Shown here: piece after piece, positions 55,400-64,000 of the stretch
How the letters are laid out: each line of letters begins with the position of its first letter
How positions within the stretch are numbered: position 1 is the stretch's first letter
Assembly: GCF_000218685.1 (NCBI RefSeq)
Contig: NW_006763290.1
Location: forward strand, 3,044,615 to 3,108,614
Length of the DNA stretch: 64,000 nt
DNA from: Serpula lacrymans var. lacrymans S7.9
Lineage: Eukaryota; Basidiomycota; Agaricomycetes; Boletales; Serpulaceae
Direction of reading: 5' to 3'
Program-made: the position numbers and the translations under genes
Notes under the pieces: model-generated
The model's input: the letters and a program-made list of their open reading frames with translations, nothing else
Databases searched by the model: none
Told to the model about the DNA's origin: nothing

Positions 55400-56705
55400 T
55401 GCAAAGCCAATACACCTGGGTTGGTGTCGCATATATGCTCACTCAGACGGCTTGCCAGTTGTTATATGGAAGAATATCTGATTTGATTGGCCAAAAGGTG
55501 CGTCTATAAGATTTGAATTGTGTAGATCTTGACCTTCAATCGCGATATAGAACCTTTTATACTCGAGCATGGTTATATTTGCAACAGGATCTTTACTCTG
55601 TGGCGTGACAAAGGTACTTAACTGTACATATCTTTTCTGAAATCTTTTTTATCTTCTAATCTAGTCAATATTGTGGCTTATAATTGCACGGGGTGTGGCT
55701 GGCTTGGGTGGGGAGGAATTGTTAGTTTGGTATGGGTTATCACCTCAGAAATTGTCGAGCCACAAAATAGAGCCAAGTGGTTGCAAGCTCTTAGTGTCAC
55801 CTGGAGTTGTTCCGCTATTGCAGGGCCTTTGTTAGGGGGGTTTTTCAGCAGTATGTATATACTCTTGTTAAAATGCTCTTACTGATAATACCAACACAGG
55901 TAGCTCATCAACAATTAGTTGGAGATGGGCTTGTGAGTATAGCTGGTTCCAACCTTGCTTATATTTTTGCCGCAGTCTATCTTAATTTACCTGTTTGTCT
56001 GATTTGCATTTGTTATCCTTTCAATGTCATTACGGCATGTTCCACTTGGGCGCTGACAATGCTCCCTGGAGATCTGCTGGGACTTTCTATTTGGCGCTAT
56101 ATTATCAGGTCCATATATTATCTTTTATATCGCTATTAGAAGCTTGCTGATTTTTGTATGTTCTTAGCTCATCAATGGTACAACACCTCTTCAAGCTGGT
56201 GTACAAATGATATCATATTCTCTGGGCTCATCTTTGGCTTCACGTTTCTCAGGCTGTATATCCCCTTATATTAGGAATCAGATTGGGAATGCTCTTTCGC
56301 GCGCCCTATCAAATTTTTACTCAAGCTCTGAAACCTTCAGAACTCGCAACAGGAACAAGTGCGTTCTTCCTTGTCAGATTCATAGGCGCCACAGTTGGTT
56401 TAGTAAGCTTCTCTCTTGGATACAACATGTGCAGTGGTGGGTAATATCTTCTACGGCCACCTTTTGCACAGTATCTCAAGCAACTACATTTCAAGCTCGA
56501 CCATTGATTGGAAGCCTCTCAGATCGGAAGTTTTACAAGGTGTATCAATGGCCATCCAGGTGATCCCGCTCATAAAACAAGCCCCAGTTTCAACTTGCTG
56601 ACTTCATTAACAGGCCATCTGGACGGTTTGTGTGCCTTGCTTAGGGGGTGCTCTAGTAGTGCGGCACCCTTTCATCTTTCCCCTAAGGGATTGCCAATAA
56701 CTTAA
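55400..56705 (+). pseudogene. MFS transporter (DHA2-type) remnant
   Basis: Blocks in order: YTWVGVAYMLTQTACQLLYG then RISDLIGQK (55411-55496), the MFS motif-A region between TM2 and TM3; an intron; then GGIVSLVWVITSEIVEPQNR with AKWLQALSVTWSCSAIAGPL (55690-55845), the TM4-TM5 antiporter motif; later NLPVCLI; then LINGTTPLQAGVQMISYSLG and SSLAS near 56170-56240; and fragments to about 56705. The pattern fits fungal 14-TM drug/toxin proton antiporters of the plasma membrane. Frameshifts and stops from about 55860 onward and lost helices show it is not functional. Introns are retained. Confidence 0.65.
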
Positions 56706-57053
56706 TTGTTTCCTTTAGCTTTCCATATCCCCGCTTGATTTGCCAACTGGGATTGAAACATCTGTCAGACTTCTTCCGCAGCCCAGTCACACCCAATTTT
56801 ACAAAATACCTTACAGTTTCATTCTTGTTGTTCATATCTCCACAACTGCCTTTGCTGGATAAAGAAAATACTCAAGCGCCAACATTTGGCCAAGTCTGGC
56901 GGCTCCAGTTGAATGTGCCAGGCTTTTGTGCTAGGGTTAGGGTTGTTGTGCACTGCTGCGTGCAGCAGGTAGGGTTAGGAGTTGGAGTGGACTTTGTCTT
57001 CTCTCCCTTAAGTCTCTGCTATGGAATACTATTCTTAAACTGTACAATTCCTT

Positions 57054-60000
57054 GTGCTCTCTGCCAAACAGGCAGGCATACTCATTTCCAAACTCTCCAA
57101 TCCAAACTCTGAGGATGAGCAAGAGCTGCTAGAAAGACTTGTATCTGTAATAAAGTCTTTTGAGGGAGTTAGTGACTGTGCCTCCGGCACTCCTCTGCAA
57201 AGGGTGTTTGGGACTCCAGGGTTACTAAGGTGCTGTCTTTCCGCACCCAACCTCTTTCTAATTTTACTGAGGAATACCAATCTACAGGGAGGAAGAAGAA
57301 GAAGAGGAAGAAGAAGATCTGGGCATTGGAAAAAGCCCTAGCTGCGCAAAAGGTGGTGCAAAAGAAGAGTTGGTCACGGCGGAGCAGTCACAGGCTGGTA
57401 GGGTAGCTAGATCTTTTCAAAAGGCTTGCTGTCACAATGAGGTTCAATGGGCTCCAGCAGGGTTACATACAGCATAAGAGCTAGCATACTCACAAGGTGC
57501 AGGGGTCTTAATTGCTGATTTAGCAGGTGCACGCCTGTCTGGAGAAGTGCCTGAACCTGAAGCCATAGTAGAGGGTATCAAATGCTGCACTGGACTATAT
57601 GCTGATTCCAACAATTCACTTGCTTCCACTGTTACACTTTGCCAGGCTTTTAGAAGAAAAGGTGCTGGAGATAACTTCCTTATGATGATGAGCTATATAC
57701 AACTTTTTATGAAATGCAAAAGGTATTTTTGCTGTTAGTATCTAAGAAGTAAGATATTGATATTACACAAGTCTTATTTCTCAGACTTCTACATATTCTA
57801 ATATTACAACACTTCATGAAGGGGAAATAGCAAATCTGGATACTAAGCCTTCTCTTTGTAGGTTCCAAGAGTGGAGAGCTTTTGGGAGTAAATATGGAGC
57901 ACTTGCTGCTTGTGGATCTGTTTATGTGCTGGCTCTTTTAGCTACTCTGGATTGGAAAATGGAGAGAGTCTCTTACAAGACAGTAAGGGAAGTGGAAGAA
58001 TATTAAGAGCACCCAAAACCTAGTAAGCCTTTAGAATTTTTAGTCTAGCATAGAGCTTAAAATTGTCTAGATATCATGACTGGAAATGTTGTTATAGAGG
58101 TTATTATACCCTACGTCAACAGATTACGGGATTTACTGCCTTTATCACCGCCCAACCTATTCAGTGATACTTATATCCAGTTTCAAGGCCTACAAAAAGT
58201 TTATAACTGTATGATACTAGCTGAATCAGATAAGTTATTTGATTGCTTTTTTGCTAATTAAGGGTTTTTCCTTCAAGATTTTGCAAGGTCTAATATAGAA
58301 AATCTACAGCAATTTTTACCCCCCTGAACATGATTCTTCTGCTTGGGCTGTTTACCTAATACCTTCTCTCAAACCCCCTCTCCATTTGGGTAGAATTGGG
58401 GACCTTGTTTTAGGCAATGCTGGTTTACAGTTATCCAGGTCCAGCTACGCAGAAGATCTTCCCAGAGGTTCAAATGATGGAGTTGATTCAGATCTCTCCT
58501 TGTCCACCATTCATTTACAGACGTTCTATGATCCTTCTATTCTTGCCAACACCAGTTATCCCATTCCTTGTAACTATCAAGAAAACATACAATGGACTCA
58601 GCATCAAAGGCGTATCATAAAAGATAAAAACATCACTGTGCATAGTACAGAAGAATTAGAACAACTTGTAAGTTTAATTCCACATTACAGCCACTTTCTA
58701 TCTATACTGATTTAATCTGTAGATCCAGTCATTCTATCCAAACGGTCAGAAAGTGCCTAATTCCTTTATTACTAATCCAGAGGGCACAATTGCCAGGTGA
58801 GTTTTATATTTTTGCTTGTTGAATAACAACTTTTAACAAATATGTTTGAAGTAGTGCACTAGATTTGCGCAATGTTGATGACACACTACTAGCCTTTATA
58901 TGCACTTCTATGCCAAATTATATTAAGAACAAAGCTTGAAGGAAGTGTCTAGCCACTTGCTGAGAGCAATCAGGGACTGGAACTAGAGTCCAATGTGAGT
59001 TACTTTATTATTAGAGAGTATGACAGGTATACAGTACCTAGAGTCCAATGTGAGTAACTAGAGAATAGGAAGCATTGGACTCTGCAATACTGTCCGAAGT
59101 TTTGTAAACAAAGGTAAACAAAGCAGCCACAAAGGCGAAATAATAGAGAACACAATCAATAGTGAATGATAGAAGAATAGATAGAGAAAGGAATGAAAAT
59201 ATATAGGTAGCACAAAGGTGCAGAATCACCAAAACTAACAAATTATCTGCGTGCCAATCTGCAGGAGCTTTTAAAGCTCTCATTTGATACTGAAGGGATA
59301 CAGCAACTTATTCACCAGTCTGGTAGTTCTTCTAAAGAGGCAGCACCTTTGCAAAGCCTGCATTTTTCAAGTTATAATTGCTATACTACTAAGGTTAGCT
59401 TTTGTTGAAATACTTACAAGTGGTTTTATGCTTATTTTATTTCTTTGTTTAAGGGAAAAGATGCTCCAACCAATGTTCACCCAAGATATCTGGTACAAGA
59501 AGATGGTAGAAGGGTAAACTATTCTCAGATGCTCCCATACCCATCAGGAGATATACAGAAATTCCCTAGTCTTTATAACAATCTTCAAAAGGTGTTTTCA
59601 GGAGCTTTGTCATGGATAGAAGTATTAGTAAGTTTATTTTACTCTGTAATTTTAACCATCTAAAATTATGGTTATTAGGTTAAGAAATCCCTTCCTGATG
59701 AATATGCGACCTTGGCAAAAGTTATAGATATTTTGCCAGGACAGCCAAGATCATCTGTTTCTCCTTGGTTATCCTGGGTGGTTAATATTAATCTTTGCAC
59801 AGAAGCTCATCGTGACATTGGTGATAGCAATATTTGCTTGATCCTTCCTATTGGTTCCTTTCAAGGAGCTGAGCTTGTGTTATTGGAGCAAGGCCTAGTT
59901 GTAGGTGAGAGGAGAGGAGAGTTAGCTATAATCCGTTCAGGAGATACTACTCATTTCAATATGGACTATACAGGGAAAAGAGCTTCTTTTGTGTTCAGTA

Positions 60001-60067
60001 CAGATAGGGCTTTTGATACATGGATAGATGGGTGTAATAGGTGGGAGGAACACCCTTCATTTAATTA
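57054..60067 (+). pseudogene. TET/JBP-type 2-oxoglutarate/Fe(II) oxygenase gene, damaged
   Basis: A multi-exon plus-strand gene. Blocks: ISKLSNPNSEDEQELLERLV (57085), an acidic run then GVLIADLAGARLSGEVPEPE (57504), GAGDNFLMMMSYIQLFMKCK (57662), FQEWRAFGSKYGALAACGSV (57865), a long middle exon ending near 58668, then spliced C-terminal exons 59243-59393, 59455-59625 and 59681-60067. The last exon has TEAHRDIGDSNICLILPIGS, AIIRSGDTTHFN and GKRASFVF: the HxD, distal H and R pattern of the dioxygenase fold. Such basidiomycete proteins are often assigned to the TET/JBP class that oxidises 5-methylcytosine or thymine in DNA; substrate here is unknown. Lesions: TAA near 57477, stops near 58003 and 58259, a 1-nt shift in the C-run near 58320, and foreign sequence at about 58935-59240. 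Confidence 0.55.
58935..59240. repeat. Foreign segment with an 18-bp direct repeat inside the oxygenase gene
   Basis: Between coding blocks ending NYIKNKA and starting ELLKLSFDTEG there are about 300 bp without coding sense. CTAGAGTCCAATGTGAGT occurs at 58983-59000 and 59038-59055. It is either an insertion or an unusually long, mutated intron. Confidence 0.4.
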
Positions 60068-60615
60068 ATTAACATATTTCTGCTACTAAGCTAACCAATG
60101 TTTGCTCTACTTGAGACCAAATATTCAAGGGCCTTTAAAGTAGGGGAGCTAGCTATCTCTCTTCTCTGAAGCCTAACTGATGCTGGTTTCTCTCTAGGAA
60201 GTCAGGAGACATTATCTGATGTATTAGTAAGCTACAAAAACCTTGAGGAATTAACTGCTTCTTGGCAGAACCCAAGGCTTCTTCACAGAAGTGGGGTTTC
60301 AACAAGAGGAACACGAGGTTTACTAGAGGTTTATTGTTGACAGTTAAGTGTTACATATCTGCCTCATACTCCTGATTTCTCCACAATATATCTATAGGCT
60401 TCCACCTATTCTATTTGTGTTTTTTAGAATTTAAAATGGTGAGTTTTCTTCATGGTTTTAAAAGCTTAATATTTGAAATAACATTTTTCTATTTCGTACT
60501 CCTAGCATCTGATACAAGGTTTCCACATGGTGCTGTGTACTTGGAGATACAGCATGTGCTCCCAATGTTGCTCCAATAGTAGATGAAAGGCATGATCTTT
60601 GTATTCATATGAGAT
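60068..60615. other. No gene recognised
   Basis: Sequence between the oxygenase stop codon and the convergent KDZ fragment. No supported features. Confidence 0.4.
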
Positions 60616-61306
60616 TCATAAGTAAACAAAAAACAAAAGAAAAACAAAAGAGAGCTCTTTCCCAAACCAGTGGCCGAGGTTTTCAGCTTCTGTATCCAAA
60701 CAGTGTTGTTTTTCTTGACACCTATCTCGCTTCAGCATTGCACAAATGCCATCACGTACATCTGAGTCTTCCAACCAAGGTGGGATATCTTCAGTGGATA
60801 GTGTAATCCATACATCCTCTGTAAGACTCTGGTCATTTTGCAACTCATTGAGTTTTGTGGGGAGAGTCGCTGGAAGAGGGATAGCCAATGAAGGATGGTA
60901 GAGCTCAGCAAGGTGTTCAAAATATGTATTAAGCTTATGTAGGGCCATCATGAGAGCCAGCTATCTTTTTGAGATAGCCTTGCGGGTCTGCTGATGGAGT
61001 TTTGTACCTGGGTGCTCTGGTGAGCATAAGTTTGCGTAAGAAAGAAAGTAGATTACCAAGGGCCTGCTGTAATCCTCCAATGGCACAGTCAAGTTTGTCC
61101 CATTCAAAAAAACTACCTATGGCACGCTGGTGGATGTTGTTCTTGAGGTCACAAGCCATTAAAAGTATCCAAATGAACTCTAAATCAAGGCCTTGAGGTT
61201 CAGGGAAGCTCTTGTGTATGTTCAAGGATGCATACATAGCAGTTGTGGCAAAGCGGAGGTGTGTTACAACACTGTTTTGGAGGATTTCATACTGGGAATA
61301 TGTCAA
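60616..61306 (-). pseudogene. KDZ transposase C-terminal fragment
   Basis: Two minus-strand frames joined by a frameshift near 60950. The first (61306-60935) has TTAMYASLNIHKSFPEPQGL followed by AIGSFFEWDKLDCAIGG. The second (60951-60616) has LHKLNTYFEHLAELYHPSLA, DVWITLSTEDIPPWLEDSDV and RDGICAMLKRDRCQE. This order and wording fit the C-terminal region of Kyakuja-Dileera-Zisupton transposases of basidiomycetes. The catalytic core is absent. KDZ elements are reported to be associated with TET/JBP genes in fungi, and here the fragment converges on such a gene. Confidence 0.65.
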
Positions 61307-62350
61307 TAAGTGGTATTGTACAGAAGCTTGTACCTACTTGGGCTAATGACCTTGCTAAGATGTATCCAATGTCATAGAGCGCTACAATGGTTGTTTGAGA
61401 TGGCAGTAAAATCAAATCATTGGTTGCTTGTCTCACCTAGCTAGAACACAGGTGGGTAGTTTTTGAGTTGGAAGAGGTCCATCCTCTTGTGTTGCCCATG
61501 TACATTGCCGTCCCATTTGCTTGGGTACATTTATCCTTTGTCCATTGTCTTCACTACAGCTACACTTATCACACATTGCCTGGGACACATCTGTTCCAGA
61601 TTGGAACTATTCCTCTCCCTCCCTTGTTTGACCAGGTGGTCCAATACAACCAGATCATTGGTAAGGCCATGGAACTGTGGGATTTGGACTAGGTGGTGGA
61701 CCAGTGGCTCCAGTTCTTTTTTTTTCAGCAGAACATTCATTTGCAGTGCAATTGTTCTTGATTTTTGAATCATTTTTATGGACACATTTGTTTAGAATGC
61801 CTGACTGACAACAAGGGAACTATGTTGACACTGATATTATTTTTGCCTTGCTTTTTTTTACTGCATCTTCCCATGACATCATGATTTTCTTGCTCTCTTT
61901 CTGCTATTGGACTTTATTCTATGGCTGTACAAACCTGTGACATTACATACACAGCATTTATTGTTCTATCCCTTTCTTTTCCTTATATTGATGATTTTAT
62001 CCTATACTACCTATACAGGATTTGTCAGCATATATTCCTTCCTTTACATTCTTTCTCATTTTTTTTGCACAGCTATACTGTGCATAGCCTCCCTTTCCTT
62101 TTACTATACAAACCCCTGTATTCTACCCTTGTAGAAACAAGCAGTGGGAAGTGTTGTGACCCACACTGGATCACAAGCAGCAGTGAGTAGTGAACTTGAG
62201 ATTAGAGAAGAAGTCTGGATTGGATTTCTTGTTCTACTGTTAACTGTTGTCATTGTCACTTGCCACTACAGAATTCACTGTCATCCCTTTTGATTAGAGT
62301 CCTTCTGGGCACTACAATCTGTGTGTCAAAAGCCACCTATCACTGGGAAC
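61307..62350. other. No gene recognised
   Basis: About 1 kb of T-rich sequence with short frames on both strands and no recognisable motif. Confidence 0.4.
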
Positions 62351-63025
62351 TGTAAGGACTATTCACTTTTCTATGTCTTGGTTTTCAGACACTTTCCCTA
62401 TTACACCTCTGGCTTTAGGGCTAGAGGTGTGCTTTGCCATTTTACTTCTCATAGCCTTAACAGGTTTACTCAACCATCAATACCATTTCATATCACAGAT
62501 CAGAGACTTGATAGCACTCCCAACCAGCTAACACAATGGGTAAGGACTGGTAGTAGAGACCTTGCCAACCAGCTCCACGCCACATTAGTGCCTGGATATA
62601 TTAATAAACACTTTAGTCAGGATCGTACCTCATCGTGAGGATACAGTTCCTGAACATGTGTAACAATACCTATTGTTAGTATATTTGTATATTTTCCCAC
62701 CTGCTGATTAATCCTTGAAATCATACAATAGTTGTTATTTGTCTTATTGGTTGGTTTCATCCTCAGACCACCTTTCTATTGTTCCTCTTTCGGTCTGAGA
62801 GATAGACAGTTAGTTATCCTACATACTTGTGTATAGTTCTTTAGCTTTTTATTACTTGAATCACCCGCTTTACTCCTCAATAGAAACTATTGAGTTCACT
62901 TTAAAAGTCCTCTGCTTGTTATAATCTCTAATATCTGTCAACCTCAAACTCCTTGTACCTCTTACTCCCTGCAAGTGCAGTTGGAGACGGGTATCGTTTT
63001 TGTTATAGTTTAACATTGCCTCACA
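62351..63025 (+). repeat. Solo LTR, second family, intact
   Basis: 675 bp from TGTAAGGAC to TTGCCTCACA, flanked by a perfect 5-bp duplication, ggaac (62346-62350 and 63026-63030). It is the uninterrupted relative of the LTR at 49211-50705 and serves as the empty-site control for the 800-bp element there. Confidence 0.9.
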
Positions 63026-63884
63026 GGAACCTCATCACCTTGTTATTCTCAAACCTACATTGTGCTACAATTAGCAAGGTAGTGCTTGTCCATATTTGTC
63101 TACATTTATTCAAAGCCCCTTTCTTCTAACTTCCAACTATTTCTCCTCCTCCAAAATCCACACCCACACATTTCTGGGTTTCACTTTGAAGGATCATTAT
63201 ACATACCACCCCACAAACAACCAGACCACCCGCTGTTCTAGGAGGCAAGCCCATACACAAGTTCTGTGGAATCTGGGAGGATTTTTTGTTAGTTTGTTTT
63301 TGTGTGTGGTTTTCTAACAACAGTTCTCATCATCAACAGTGAGGGTGCTGGGATGGACATTGAGAGCAACTGACACGCATGTATGCAGCTGCAACAAACA
63401 TGTTAGGTGTGATGTGACAAATATCACAAGTCAAACTTTAATGGTGCACAGACCATCAACGGAGTATGAGACTCACCTTTTGGTATTTCTTGATGTTATA
63501 TACTACAATTCGGCAGCATGATACATTAGTATTAAAAACAATTGCCTGAAAACGGTGGAGAATTGAGTTATATAGAGTGCTCACTATTCAAGACAACAAC
63601 AACAGACACTGACCTAATATGGATGGATGATGTGGCCCGTTCCGCCTTGGCATGGAGCACATGGTGCCGCCACATGCTATGTCCACATTGAAATCTTCCA
63701 AGTGGCCTAAATGGCCAGCATGCACCACCGGTGCTCAGAAATGGGGCTTTAAGGCTTTGTTATGTGGCGCTACCTGGTACAAGGTGCCGCTATAATAAGC
63801 CCAGAGTGTGGTAGTGTTGGAATTGTCAAAGTCAAAGCCTGGGCCTTGTTAGACAACATTGTGCAATTGAGTGTTGATATTCAA
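63026..63884. other. No gene recognised
   Basis: Short frames only. A GC-richer stretch with GGTGCCGC words lies near 63640-63790, directly upstream of the tRNA-like sequence. Confidence 0.4.
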
Positions 63885-63960
63885 GGGTTGGTAGCTCAGT
63901 TGGTTAGAGCACCGCCATACATAGGCAGGAGGTCCTGGGTTCAATCCCCGGCTGCGTCCA
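63885..63960 (+). tRNA. tRNA-like sequence, probably a pseudogene or tRNA-derived repeat
   Basis: Good box A (TAGCTCAGTTGG, 63892-63903) and box B (GGGTTCAATCCC) with a D arm and a T arm (CTGGG/CCCGG). The anticodon stem CCGCC/GGCAG has one mismatch around ATACATA, giving apparent anticodon ACA. The acceptor stem pairs poorly (at least two mismatches and several wobbles). The sequence ends in CCA, which nuclear tRNA genes do not normally encode. A T-run at about 63966-63971 could terminate RNA polymerase III. A functional tRNA is unlikely. Confidence 0.45.
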
Positions 63961-64000
63961 ATTTGCTTTTTTGTACTCTCTAAAAAAATACACTGTGGAT

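Noticed and set aside
1..64000. CRISPR array, bacterial operon features or rRNA genes
   Set aside because: No spaced identical repeats, no bacterial gene layout and no rRNA-like conserved blocks were seen. The sequence is eukaryotic nuclear DNA.

Overview
This window looks like a repeat-rich, gene-poor stretch of a filamentous basidiomycete (Agaricomycete) nuclear genome. The evidence is three intact host genes with many 50-100 bp GT..AG introns, plus Plavaka, KDZ, Helitron, Harbinger-type and chromovirus elements of the kind abundant in mushroom-forming fungi and their relatives. I cannot name the species.

The intact host genes form two islands. At 13.7-16.4 kb, SED5 (Golgi t-SNARE, seven exons) and a NOP6-like RRM protein (four exons) converge tail to tail. 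At 44.15-47.56 kb lies an IME2/MAK/RCK-type protein kinase (five exons, 1044 aa). A less certain multi-exon gene of unknown function lies at 28.8-30.6 kb.

The rest is mostly transposable elements and gene remnants. 1-6.8 kb: a nearly full-length chromodomain Ty3/gypsy element on the minus strand with two almost identical LTRs, abutting an inverted gag fragment of a relative. 7-11.6 kb: a decayed Helitron. 11.8 kb: a 195-bp tRNA-cored element with target-site duplication. 22-32 kb: solo gypsy LTRs, a decayed but intron-containing Penelope-like/rvt-like reverse transcriptase, and Harbinger and Tc1 remnants. 32-34.8 kb: a broken copia element. 34.9-43.1 kb: a Plavaka transposase pseudogene carrying a complete copia element and the second copy of the tRNA-cored element. 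47.9-51.3 kb: a copia remnant carrying a solo LTR, which itself carries an 800-bp TA-flanked DNA element; a fold-back element sits in the same remnant. 53.3-61.3 kb: intron-retaining remnants of UTP20-like, MFS-transporter and TET/JBP-type oxygenase genes, and a KDZ transposase fragment. 62.3 kb: a second solo LTR of the family seen at 49 kb.

The most informative signals are mechanistic. The gypsy element shows a textbook -1 frameshift signal at the gag-pol junction (slippery heptamer, 6-nt spacer, stem-loop) and a primer site complementary to the predicted 5' end of its own transcript (Tf1/sushi-style self-priming). Two copia families instead carry a primer site matching the anticodon arm of initiator tRNA-Met (half-tRNA priming). 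The two tRNA-cored 195-bp copies and the reverse transcriptase gene are the best candidates for little-described mobile systems.
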